The position numbers and the translations under genes were made by a program. Shown one piece after another: positions 1-8,209 of a DNA stretch of 64,000 nt (position 1 is its first letter; every line of letters starts with the position of its first letter). This DNA is from CAZMVY01 sp964617875 (GTDB lineage Bacteria; Planctomycetota; Phycisphaerae; UBA1845; PWPN01). The stretch is from NCBI GenBank assembly GCA_964617875.1, contig CAZUAI010000014.1, positions 20,852 through 84,851 of the forward strand, given 5' to 3'. Under the pieces are notes generated by a model. It searched no databases, had not been told where the DNA came from, and saw only the letters and a program-made list of their open reading frames with translations.

Positions 1-1301
1 ATCCAGGTGATCATGGTGTTGATCGAATTGGACATGAACGAGATCGCGATCCCGATGAAAATCATGATGATCGAGGCGAACTTGCTCGCGCGGACCAGGT
101 GCGTTTCCGAGGCGTTCGGCCGGATGTAGTGCTGATAGATGTCGCGGATCAGATACGACGCGGCCCCGTTGACCATGGCGCTGAACGTGGCCATGAACGC
201 CGAGAGCAGCGCGGCCAGGGCCAGCCCCTTGAGCCCGATCGGCAGGACGTTGGCAATGACGTGCGGCAGGACCTTCTCGGCGTCGAACTTCGTCTGCGTC
301 TCGCCGGCGACGGCCACAAGGCCCAGCACGGCGATGGCCATCGCCATCGGGAAGCGGATGGTGTGGATGACGCCCCAGAGCATGCCGGCGAGCGAGGCCT
401 CGCGGGGGTTCCGCGTGGCGAGGAACTTCTGAAAGTCGTAAAGCTGCTCGGGACCGCTCAAGCCGAGGAGGACGCCCTTCGCGACGAAGGTGATGACGAC
501 CAGGCCGAAGAGGGCGTACATGTCGCCGGCGTTCGCGATCCGCCATTTCGGCACGATGGAATACCAGGTGCCGGGGTCCACGTGGACGAGCCGGTTCGCG
601 CCCGTCGCGAGGGCGGACAGGGCCGAGCCGACCTGATCGGCATGGAACGCCGCGAAGCCGAGGTACGCGATCATGCACGCTCCGCACGTCAGGATGATCG
701 TCTGGACGAACTCGACGATCGTCAGGCCGACGAAACCGCCCATGATCACGTACGCGCCGGTGATGCCGATGATCGCCGCCGCGCAGATCGAGTCGGCGTA
801 CGGAGCCGCGGCCGGGCCAACCCACGCCTTGATCGGCAGGAACTCCGCGCCGAACTTGCCCATGCCGACCGCCGTGTAGCCGATGAACGTCGTCAGCGTC
901 AGGACGGCGAAGAGGGTGTACGCGAGCCGCGCCGCCTCGCCCCCGCCGCCCTTGCCGAACCGCAGGACCATCCACTCCGCGCCGGTCAGGACGCCGCTGC
1001 GGCGGATCCACTTGCCCATGTAGGCGAGGTAGAAGACCGCGATCAGGAACCCCCACATCCACTGGATCCAGTAGCCGCAGAAGCCGTACGCGACGAACAT
1101 GGAGACGATCCACATCGTGCCGGTGATGTCGAAGTAGCTCGACGAGCCCGACATGGCGATCATCCACCACGGCAGCGTCCGCCCGCCGAGGAAGTACGAC
1201 TCGAGGCCCCGGGCCGCACGGCGCTTGACCCAGACGCCCACGCCCACGACGAGGGCGAGGTACACGATCACGATCACGAGGTCGATGGGATGGAGCTTCA
1301 T
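1..1301 (-). CDS. Sodium/solute symporter (SSS family), 3' end outside window
   Basis: Integral-membrane Na+-coupled symporter of the SSS (SLC5-like) family, expected to import a sugar or similar solute. About 433 N-terminal residues are visible from an ATG at 1301; the family is usually 500-650 residues, so the last helices lie outside the window. The first membrane helix (IDLVIVIVYLALVVGVGVW) is followed by the family motif SYFLGGRTLPWWMI, and many further hydrophobic helices follow. It diverges from a secreted alpha-L-fucosidase gene across a 277-bp spacer, so fucose or a fucose-containing product is a reasonable but unproven substrate. A TATAAT box sits about 65 bases upstream on the same strand. 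Confidence 0.88.
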   Translation of the reverse strand, partial: MKLHPIDLVIVIVYLALVVGVGVWVKRRAARGLESYFLGGRTLPWWMIAMSGSSSYFDITGTMWIVSMFVAYGFCGYWIQWMWGFLIAVFYLAYMGKWIRRSGVLTGAEWMVLRFGKGGGGEAARLAYTLFAVLTLTTFIGYTAVGMGKFGAEFLPIKAWVGPAAAPYADSICAAAIIGITGAYVIMGGFVGLTIVEFVQTIILTCGACMIAYLGFAAFHADQVGSALSALATGANRLVHVDPGTWYSIVPKWRIANAGDMYALFGLVVITFVAKGVLLGLSGPEQLYDFQKFLATRNPREASLAGMLWGVIHTIRFPMAMAIAVLGLVAVAGETQTKFDAEKVLPHVIANVLPIGLKGLALAALLSAFMATFSAMVNGAASYLIRDIYQHYIRPNASETHLVRASKFASIIMIFIGIAISFMSNSINTMITW

Positions 1302-1366
1302 CAGTGTCCCGTTCAAGACGGCCGCCGGGGCCGCTGTCCGTCTGGGTTCGCGTTTTCCGCGGCCGG

Positions 1367-1372
1367 ATTATA
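1367..1372 (-). promoter_or_regulatory. -10 box (GGTATAAT) for the symporter gene
   Basis: On the minus strand the sequence reads CCGGTATAATCC, an exact TATAAT preceded by GG. It would give a 5' leader of about 60 nt. No convincing -35 hexamer lies 16-18 bases upstream. The same GGTATAAT word precedes the kinase gene, hpt and a promoter near 63550. Confidence 0.45.
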
Positions 1373-1578
1373 CCGGATCGGGCCGACACCGCCGAATCGG
1401 AGACAGGAGACGCGAAAGGCGACGAAGAAGACGGCACGGAGCGCGACGCCTGCCGGGTGACCGGCCGCGGCACGACGCATCGACACGGGCCCCGCGCTTG
1501 CGAAACGCCGGCCGGCTGATACGCTGCTCGAACGGTGTCCGAATCGACCGGCACGAACACGCACAGCGAGGTGATTCC

Positions 1579-3336
1579 ATGATGTTCACAAAGCTCGCCG
1601 TCCTGTCCATCGCAGCGGCCCTTGGCATGTCCGCCGTCGGCTACGCCGCGGAGGGGCTCGATCCCTACGCCGACGAGTCCCGCGAAGAGCGCGACGCCCG
1701 CATGAAATGGTGGCGCGAGGCGCGATTCGGCATGTTCATCCACTGGGGCGTCTACGCCGTCCCCGCCGGCACGTACAACGGCAAACGCATCGACGGCATC
1801 GGCGAATGGATCATGAACAGGGGAAAGATCCCCTGCGCCGAGTACCAGGCCTACGCGAAGCAGTTCAACCCGGTCAAGTACGATGCGGACGAGTGGGTGC
1901 GGATCGCCAGGGACGCCGGCATGAAATACATCGTCATCACGTCGAAGCACCACGACGGCTTCGCGCTGTTCGCCACGAAGGCGTCGAAGTGGAACGTGGT
2001 GGATGCGACGCCCTACGGCAAGGACCTCCTCAGGCCGCTCGCCGAGGCCTGCGCGAAGCACGGCATCCGGCTCGGGCTCTACTACTCGCAGGCGCAGGAC
2101 TGGAACAACCCCGGCGGGGCGGCCGCCGGCGGGCATTGGGACAAGGCCCAGGACGGTAGCATGGACGAGTACATCCGCAACGTCGCCGTGCCGCAGGTCC
2201 GCGAGATCCTGACGAACTACCCGCTCTCCGTGCTGTGGTGGGACACGCCGGTGGACATGAACAAGGAGCGGGCCGACATGCTCATCCCGCTGCTCCGGCT
2301 CCGCCCCGGCATCATCCACAACAACCGCCTCGGCGGCGGCTACAAGGGCGACACCGAAACGCCCGAGCAGTTCATTCCGGCGACCGGCTACCCGGGCGAT
2401 CGCGACTGGGAAACCTGCATGACGATGAACGACACCTGGGGCTACAAGAGCTACGACGACAACTGGAAAAGCACCGAGACGCTCATCCGCAACCTCGTCG
2501 ATATCGCCTCGAAGGGCGGCAATTACCTGCTGAACGTCGGCCCGACGGCGGAGGGCCTGATCCCCGCCCCGTCGGTCGAGCGGCTCAAGGAGATCGGCAC
2601 GTGGATGAAGGTTAACGGTGAAGCGATCTACGCGACCAGCGCCAGCCCGTTCAAGCGGCTCCCATGGGGCCGCTGTACGAAGAAGCTCGCGCCCGGGGGC
2701 GCGACGCTCTACCTGCACGTCTTCGACTGGCCGACCGACGGCAAGCTTCTCCTCCCGGGCCTCAAGAACACGGTGACGAAGGCGTGGGTCCTCGCCGACG
2801 GCGCGAAGAAGCCGCTGCGAGCCGAGCCCTCCGCCGACGGTGTGACGCTCGCCGTTCCCGCCGCCGCGCCGGACAGGATCTGCTCCGTCGTCGTCTGCCG
2901 GATCGAGGGCGCGCCCGACGTCGTGACGCCGCCGCTGATGCAGTCGAACGACGGCTCGGTGACGCTGCCGGCCGTCGAGGCGAAACTGCACGGCGAGACG
3001 ATCCGCTACGAGGCCGGCCGCAAGCGCGATTGCCTCGCCTCGTGGGACAACGCCGATGACTGGGCCGAGTGGGAGTTCAAGATCGACAAACCCGGCACGT
3101 TCCACGTGACGGTGACGGCGTCCGCCAGGGACTCCGGCAGGCTCGTGATCGCCGTCGGCAACAGCAGGACCGAGGCAGCTGCCCCCAACACCGGCGACTA
3201 CGCCACGTTCGCCGACATCGCCGCCGGCACGATCGAGATCGGCGAGAAAGGCATGGTCTCGCTCTCCGTCAGGGCGGCGAAAGACGGCTGGCACCCCGTA
3301 AACGTCAGAAGCATCAGGCTCACGCCGGCGAAGTGA
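1579..3336 (+). CDS. Secreted alpha-L-fucosidase (GH29) with C-terminal accessory domain
   Basis: Glycoside hydrolase family 29 enzyme that removes alpha-L-fucose from glycans by a retaining mechanism. The 585-residue product starts with a signal peptide (LAVLSIAAALGMSAVGYAA) and is exported. The catalytic barrel occupies about residues 30-400, with the hallmark WWREARFGMFIHWGVYAVPAG near the N terminus and the expected nucleophile Asp222 in LSVLWWDTP. The general acid is not assigned from sequence. Residues about 480-585 form a beta-rich domain, probably carbohydrate binding. The start ATG at 1579 follows a GAGG ribosome site; longer readings upstream lack a signal peptide. With the nearby sulfatase it suggests use of sulfated fucans or mucin-like glycans. 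Confidence 0.92.
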   Translation: MMFTKLAVLSIAAALGMSAVGYAAEGLDPYADESREERDARMKWWREARFGMFIHWGVYAVPAGTYNGKRIDGIGEWIMNRGKIPCAEYQAYAKQFNPVKYDADEWVRIARDAGMKYIVITSKHHDGFALFATKASKWNVVDATPYGKDLLRPLAEACAKHGIRLGLYYSQAQDWNNPGGAAAGGHWDKAQDGSMDEYIRNVAVPQVREILTNYPLSVLWWDTPVDMNKERADMLIPLLRLRPGIIHNNRLGGGYKGDTETPEQFIPATGYPGDRDWETCMTMNDTWGYKSYDDNWKSTETLIRNLVDIASKGGNYLLNVGPTAEGLIPAPSVERLKEIGTWMKVNGEAIYATSASPFKRLPWGRCTKKLAPGGATLYLHVFDWPTDGKLLLPGLKNTVTKAWVLADGAKKPLRAEPSADGVTLAVPAAAPDRICSVVVCRIEGAPDVVTPPLMQSNDGSVTLPAVEAKLHGETIRYEAGRKRDCLASWDNADDWAEWEFKIDKPGTFHVTVTASARDSGRLVIAVGNSRTEAAAPNTGDYATFADIAAGTIEIGEKGMVSLSVRAAKDGWHPVNVRSIRLTPAK

Positions 3337-3432
3337 CGCCCCCGTGCGGCACGGTCGCGCCCCGGGCGGATGCGCAGCCGCCGGCTTGCCGGCACGCTCC
3401 TCCGTGTACGGCAGACAACGTACCCGGATCCG

Positions 3433-4737
3433 TCATGCGGTGGTCCACGCGCCCCACAGGAGGCGCAGCGCCCGCTCGCCGACGCGCCGGCCCGCGTGAT
3501 TCAGGTCCATGCCGATCATGATGGTCACGATTTCGTAGTGGAACGTGAGCAGCCATGCGAGGGCGGCGCTGAAGCGGCTGTTGACCAGGCCGGCCGCCGC
3601 CAGCCGCCGGTGGAGCGGCGTGCCCCGCGTCTGTTGGCGCTTCCAGTATTGCGACCAGAGCCGCAGCACCGCCAGCCCGACGCCCTGGGCCGTTCCCCAG
3701 ATGATGTAGCACCAGCGGGGGCCGTGCCACAGGCCGCACAGCAGGAACGTGATCGTGAAGCCCCAGAAAAAGTGCCACCGCCGCCGGATTAGCGCGTTGA
3801 AGACGTATTCCCGCAGCCACGCCCCGAGCGTGATGTGCCAGCGCTGCCAGAACTCGCCGATGTTCACCGAAAACCACGGGTAGTTGAAGTTCTCCGGCAC
3901 GACGAATCCCATCGCGCGGCCGATGCCGACGCCCAGCTCCGTGTAGCCGCTGATCCAGAGGAAGAACGACAGCGGGGCAAGGTAGATGCTCGCGACGAAG
4001 CGGCCCGTCGAGAGCCGACCGGGATCGTCAAAGAGCACGTCGATCGGCACCTTGTCGATCAGCACGCCAAGCAGCCCCAGCCGCGCCAGCCCGCTGAAGA
4101 TCCGCAGACCCGCCGCCCCGAGGTCGCGATGCTTCCGCAGGTCGCCGTTGAGCTGGCCCGTGAACTCGCCGTACCGATAGAGCGGCCCCATTCGCAGCGA
4201 CGGCGCAAACAGGGCATACGCCAACCACTCGCCGCTTCGCGGCGGGCGCAGCTTGCCCCGCGACACATCCTGGAAGACGTGCAGCGTCTTGAGGAAGAGG
4301 TAGCCGATGCCCGCCCAGTGAACGTAGAAATAGAGCGGCTCGCGAACCGGCGGCAGCCACGCCGGCTGCGGGTGCAGCAACAGCGCCGCGTACCCGCCGA
4401 CCAGCAATGCCCAGCCGAGCCAGTACAACCGTTGGTTCGCGAACGCCCGCACCACCAGGAATCCGACGGCGGCCAGCGCCGCGAGCGTCAGCATGAAGGC
4501 CGGTCCGACCGTCGCCAGCGTGAGGAACAAGGCGCTCAGGACGATGTACGGCACCCGCCCCCGCGCGGGCATGAGCCAGAAGGCCGGCACGAATACGAGA
4601 TACGCCAGCACACCGACCGGTCCGCGGGGGACATCGAATCCACCCTCGACGTGGTGGATCCACCCGTCGGGGCGGATGGCGAACTCGAGCACATGCGCGG
4701 CAAGCACCAAGCCGACTCCCGGCTGCAGGCGCCCCAC
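3433..4737 (-). CDS. MBOAT family O-acyltransferase
   Basis: Polytopic membrane-bound O-acyltransferase that would transfer an acyl (often acetyl) group to a polysaccharide or other acceptor at the membrane. The 434-residue protein has about ten hydrophobic segments and the MBOAT signature FWQRWHITLGAWLREYVF followed by CGLWHG, whose His is the family's catalytic residue. It resembles AlgI/DltB-like acyltransferases, but no AlgJ/AlgX-type partner lies beside it, so the acceptor is unknown. The start is a GTG at 4737. It converges with the fucosidase gene. Confidence 0.88.
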   Translation of the reverse strand: MGRLQPGVGLVLAAHVLEFAIRPDGWIHHVEGGFDVPRGPVGVLAYLVFVPAFWLMPARGRVPYIVLSALFLTLATVGPAFMLTLAALAAVGFLVVRAFANQRLYWLGWALLVGGYAALLLHPQPAWLPPVREPLYFYVHWAGIGYLFLKTLHVFQDVSRGKLRPPRSGEWLAYALFAPSLRMGPLYRYGEFTGQLNGDLRKHRDLGAAGLRIFSGLARLGLLGVLIDKVPIDVLFDDPGRLSTGRFVASIYLAPLSFFLWISGYTELGVGIGRAMGFVVPENFNYPWFSVNIGEFWQRWHITLGAWLREYVFNALIRRRWHFFWGFTITFLLCGLWHGPRWCYIIWGTAQGVGLAVLRLWSQYWKRQQTRGTPLHRRLAAAGLVNSRFSAALAWLLTFHYEIVTIMIGMDLNHAGRRVGERALRLLWGAWTTA

Positions 4738-4884
4738 CGGTTCCGCCCGGCGACCCGCGCCCGTGGACGCAGTATACGCACCGCGTCCTGCCGCTCAATG
4801 CATCCCCCGATCCGCTCGAGGCCGCCTCGCCCGAACATGGAGAATGTGGAACGGTGAATGTAGAATGGCAGCCGGAGCGAGTCG

Positions 4885-5358
4885 ATGGGCAGGTACGATC
4901 GCTACGAATTGTGGGGCGTCCGGCGGGATGATGCGCTGGCCCGGTGCCAGGCGCAACTGACCGCATGGGGGCTGACGATGCCCGCCGTCACGCCGCTCGT
5001 GTGCCACTTCGGCCTTGACGACTTCGACCGGCAGGGACTCATCGAGTTCTGGGTGGCCAACGAGGTCGAAGCCGGCTACTGCGGCAAGTTCCTGTTCGTC
5101 TTCGACGGCCAGACCTGCCCCGCCCACCGGCACGCCCGCAAGCACGAGACGTTCTTCGTCGTGCGCGGTTCGGTCCGGATGACGATCAACGGCAACCCGG
5201 CGGTAAAGAAGGAGGGCGACCTTGTGGCCATGCCGCCCGGCGACGAGCACAGCTTTACGGGCATCGGCCCGGCGCTGCTCCTGGAAACCTCGTCGCCGTG
5301 CCTGCTCCAGGACAACTTCTTCGCCGACAAGCGGATCGGCGACGACGGCGTGATCTGA
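4885..5358 (+). CDS. Cupin protein, D-lyxose isomerase-like
   Basis: Small single-domain cupin of 157 residues. The metal-binding motifs are clear: CPAHRHARKHETFFVVRG supplies two His and a Glu, and PPGDEHSF supplies the last His. The CPxHRH...KxETF pattern is the one seen in YdaE-type D-lyxose ketol-isomerases, so interconversion of D-lyxose or D-mannose with the ketose is the best guess; other sugar-binding cupins fit too. The start ATG at 4885 has GGAG eleven bases upstream. It lies 39 bp before the Gfo/Idh gene on the same strand and is probably co-transcribed with it. Confidence 0.75.
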   Translation: MGRYDRYELWGVRRDDALARCQAQLTAWGLTMPAVTPLVCHFGLDDFDRQGLIEFWVANEVEAGYCGKFLFVFDGQTCPAHRHARKHETFFVVRGSVRMTINGNPAVKKEGDLVAMPPGDEHSFTGIGPALLLETSSPCLLQDNFFADKRIGDDGVI

Positions 5359-5397
5359 AGCCCTGCTGTCCACGCTCACCGCGCTCGGAGGCGAACC

Positions 5398-6564
5398 ATG
5401 CGACGATCATCCCCGCATCTTGCCGCATCGGCGTTCATATGCTTCGTGGCGATCGGCCCTGCGGCGGCCCGCGCGGATGCCCCGGCCGCCGCGACGCAGC
5501 CCGACGGACGTCTGCGGCTTGGCGTCATCGGCCTCGTGCACGGCCACATCTGGGGCTTTCTCGAAGAGGCCTGCCGCCGTGCCGACGTCGAACTCGTCGG
5601 CATGGCCGAACCTCGCGCCGAGGTGCTCCGGCGATATGGCACGCGCCACAAGCTGCCGGCGTCGGCGCTCTTTGAGGACATGGTGAAAATGCTCGACACC
5701 GCCCGCCCGGAGGCCGTGGCCGTCTTCACCGACACGTTCGACCACCGGGCCGCGGTCGAGGCCTGTGCCGCCCGGCGGATCCACGTGATGATGGAGAAGC
5801 CGCTCGCCGTGAGCCTGGAACATGCCCTGGCCATCGAGCGAGCCGCGCGCAACGGCGGGATCCATGTCCTGGTCAACTACGAGACCACGTGGTATCCGGC
5901 CACCCAGACCACCATCGACATCGTACGGCGGCAGCAGCGGCTCGGCCGGATCCGCAAGCTCGTCGCCCACGACGGCCATCAGGGTCCGAAGGAGATCGGC
6001 ATGCCGCGCGAGTTCCTCTCATGGCTGCAGGATCCCGAACGAAACGGCGGCGGCGCCCTCTACGACTTCGGCTGTTATGGAGCGAACCTCTTCACGTCGC
6101 TGATGGACGGGCGGCGTCCGCAGAGTGTGACGGCGGTGACGCAGCGGCTCAAGTCCGACCCGAGCTACCGTCGCGTGGACGACGAGGCGACGATCGTGCT
6201 GGCCTATGCGGATGCGCAGGGGATCGTCCAGGCGTCGTGGAACTGGCCCTACAGCCGCAAGGACATCGAGGTCTACGGCGAGCGCGGCTGCTGCATCACG
6301 ATCGACCGCGAGGCGTACCGCCTGCGTGTCGATGAAGGGGTCGAATCGCTGCTCCGTGCGGACCGCCTCGCCGCCCCGATGGATGACCCCATCTCGTACC
6401 TCGCGGCCGTTGCGAGGGGCCGGGTCGAGCCATCGGGACCGTCATCGCTGCGCGTGAATCTGATCGTGTCCGAGATTCTCGACGCCGCCCGCCGTTCGGC
6501 CGAGACGGGCAAGACCGTTCGACTGGATCCGGCGCCGCCGTGGGAGGCCCGCTTGCACGAGTAA
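5398..6564 (+). CDS. Exported Gfo/Idh/MocA family oxidoreductase
   Basis: NAD(P)-dependent sugar or cyclitol dehydrogenase of the Gfo/Idh/MocA family, 388 residues. A cleavable signal (SAFICFVAIGPAAARADA) precedes the Rossmann fold, which begins RLGVIGLVHGHIWGFLEEA; the catalytic-region motif MMEKPLAV follows, then the C-terminal beta-sheet substrate domain. Exported Gfo/Idh proteins are common in planctomycetes, but their periplasmic substrates are mostly unknown. GGAGG precedes the ATG by seven bases. It follows the cupin gene and precedes the sulfatase, suggesting a role in glycan breakdown. Confidence 0.88.
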   Translation: MRRSSPHLAASAFICFVAIGPAAARADAPAAATQPDGRLRLGVIGLVHGHIWGFLEEACRRADVELVGMAEPRAEVLRRYGTRHKLPASALFEDMVKMLDTARPEAVAVFTDTFDHRAAVEACAARRIHVMMEKPLAVSLEHALAIERAARNGGIHVLVNYETTWYPATQTTIDIVRRQQRLGRIRKLVAHDGHQGPKEIGMPREFLSWLQDPERNGGGALYDFGCYGANLFTSLMDGRRPQSVTAVTQRLKSDPSYRRVDDEATIVLAYADAQGIVQASWNWPYSRKDIEVYGERGCCITIDREAYRLRVDEGVESLLRADRLAAPMDDPISYLAAVARGRVEPSGPSSLRVNLIVSEILDAARRSAETGKTVRLDPAPPWEARLHE

Positions 6565-6595
6565 CACTCATTCCGACGCGGCCTCGCGAAGCCTG

Positions 6596-6664
6596 TGGAG
6601 TGCGGCGGCAACGCCGCCGCTTTGGATTCGGCCTCAGCCAAGGCGCCGCCGCCGGCGCACTCCA
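6596..6664. repeat. 69-bp palindromic element
   Basis: Perfect 9-bp terminal inverted repeats TGGAGTGCG (6596-6604) and CGCACTCCA (6656-6664). Inside are two GC-rich half-palindromes (GCGGCGGC-aac-GCCGCCGC on the left, GGCGCCGCCGCCGGCGC on the right) and a further CTTTGG/CCAAGG pairing. It fills the space between the Gfo/Idh and sulfatase genes and could form a cruciform, act as a terminator, or be a miniature mobile element. Confidence 0.6.
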
Positions 6665-6732
6665 TACTGGTCGAAAGTTTGTCAGGCGAGTACGGTACTG
6701 GCGTGTACCGGCCGTGACGCCGGAGGTGAATC

Positions 6733-8121
6733 ATGGGTATGCGGGTTGCGAATCTGGCGGTCGTTTCCATTCTCGTTCGTGCCGTCGTCGCCGTCGCGGC
6801 GCCCGCCACGAACGTCATCTTCATCCTGACGGACGACCAGGGCGTCTGGTCGCTCGGGTGCTACGGGAACCGCGAGGCCCGCACGCCCGAGGTCGATCGG
6901 CTCGCCGCGGAGGGCGTTCGGTTCACGCGTGCCTTCGCCGCCACGCCGGTCTGCTCGCCGAGCCGGGCCACGTTCTTCACCGGCCGCATCGCCTCGCAGC
7001 ACGGCATCCACGACTGGATCAAGAACGAGAACATGGGCGAGCGCGCCCGCGCCTGCATTCCCGACGAGACGTTCCTCAGCAGCGTCCTGGCGAAGCACGG
7101 CTACACCTGTGGCCTGGTCGGCAAGTGGCACCTCGGCGACAGCATGACGCCCCAGGCCGGTTTCTCGTACTGGTTTGCGCTCCCGCAGGGCTCCAGCCCC
7201 TACCAGGACGCCGACATGATCTGGCGGGGCAAGGTCATCAAGACCTCCGGCTACATCACCGACCGCATCACCGACAAGGCGATCGAGTTTCTCGACCTCA
7301 ACAAGACACGGCCGTTTTTCCTGGCGATCACGTACAACGCCCCGCACAGCCCGTACAACGGCCACCCGGACGAACTGGTGGACCTCTTCAGAGACTGCCC
7401 GTTCAAGTCCGTGCCCGACCTGCCGCCACACCCCTGGGCCGTGGGGCAGGTCGGCGACCTCCGCACGCACAAGATCCTGTCGCAGTACTACGCCGCGTGC
7501 ACCGGGATCAGCCGCGGCGTCGGGCGGGTGATGGACCGGCTGGACGAACTCGGCCTGGCGCAGAACACGCTCGTCGTCTACACGAGCGACCAGGGCTTCT
7601 GCTGCGGCCACCACGGCCTCTGGGGCAAGGGCAACGCGTCCAACCCGCGGAACATGTACGACACGTCCATGCAGATCCCGTTGATCTTCCGCCAGCCCGG
7701 GCGCCTGCCGAAGGGCGCCACGACGGACGCCCTCGTCTGTGCGTACGACTTCGTGCCGACGATCCTCGACCACTTGGGCCTGCCGCCGTCGCCGGGGCGG
7801 AACCTGCCCGGGCGGAGCTTTGTGCCCGCCCTGCAGGGCCGGACGGCGGAAGGGTTCGACGCGATCTTCGGCGAATACGGCCGGGCACGGGCGATCCGCA
7901 CGGCGACGCACAAGTACGTCCACCGCGCCGACGGCGGCCCCGACGAACTGTATGACCTGCAGACGGACCCCGACGAGATGACGAACCTCATCGAAAAGCC
8001 CGGGCAGAGGCAACTCGTGCTCAATCTGCGGAAACGCCTGTTCGAATGGTTCGACCGCTATGCGGAAGCCGGCCGCGACCCCGTCGGCCAGGAGTACCTT
8101 CGGCCCACGAAGGATGAGTAG
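6733..8121 (+). CDS. Sulfatase (type I, formylglycine-dependent)
   Basis: Arylsulfatase-superfamily enzyme of 462 residues that hydrolyses sulfate esters, probably on a polysaccharide. It has an N-terminal export signal (residues 1-23), the opening metal-site motif NVIFILTDDQG, and the modification motif CSPSRATFFTGR, in which Cys74 would be converted to formylglycine by an FGE or anaerobic sulfatase-maturating enzyme not present in this window. Further motifs GKWHLGD and YTSDQGFCCGHHGLWGKG complete the active site. GGAGG lies seven bases before the ATG. It sits downstream of the cupin and Gfo/Idh genes; its exact sulfatase subfamily and substrate cannot be told from sequence alone. Confidence 0.92.
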   Translation: MGMRVANLAVVSILVRAVVAVAAPATNVIFILTDDQGVWSLGCYGNREARTPEVDRLAAEGVRFTRAFAATPVCSPSRATFFTGRIASQHGIHDWIKNENMGERARACIPDETFLSSVLAKHGYTCGLVGKWHLGDSMTPQAGFSYWFALPQGSSPYQDADMIWRGKVIKTSGYITDRITDKAIEFLDLNKTRPFFLAITYNAPHSPYNGHPDELVDLFRDCPFKSVPDLPPHPWAVGQVGDLRTHKILSQYYAACTGISRGVGRVMDRLDELGLAQNTLVVYTSDQGFCCGHHGLWGKGNASNPRNMYDTSMQIPLIFRQPGRLPKGATTDALVCAYDFVPTILDHLGLPPSPGRNLPGRSFVPALQGRTAEGFDAIFGEYGRARAIRTATHKYVHRADGGPDELYDLQTDPDEMTNLIEKPGQRQLVLNLRKRLFEWFDRYAEAGRDPVGQEYLRPTKDE

Positions 8122-8158
8122 CCTTCCGTTGGTCGTCCAGACACCCTGCCGACAGCAA

Positions 8159-8175
8159 GCAGGCTGGAAGCCTGC
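8159..8175. terminator. Hairpin between convergent genes (dispersed repeat family)
   Basis: Perfect 7-bp stem GCAGGCT-gga-AGCCTGC in the 88-bp gap between the converging sulfatase and C13-like genes. It lacks a T tract, so it would be a weak bidirectional terminator. Related GCAGGY...TTGCCYGC hairpins occur at 21574-21590, 24117-24134, 21653-21677 and 55293-55320, so it may simply be a dispersed hairpin repeat. Confidence 0.4.
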
Positions 8176-8209
8176 GCCGCGGCGGGGCCGAACCTTCGCG
8201 GAAACAGCG

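Noticed and set aside
99..1460. A 453-residue plus-strand open frame
   Set aside because: Shadow of the symporter gene on the other strand; its Asp/Arg/His-rich composition is typical of antisense frames in GC-rich DNA.
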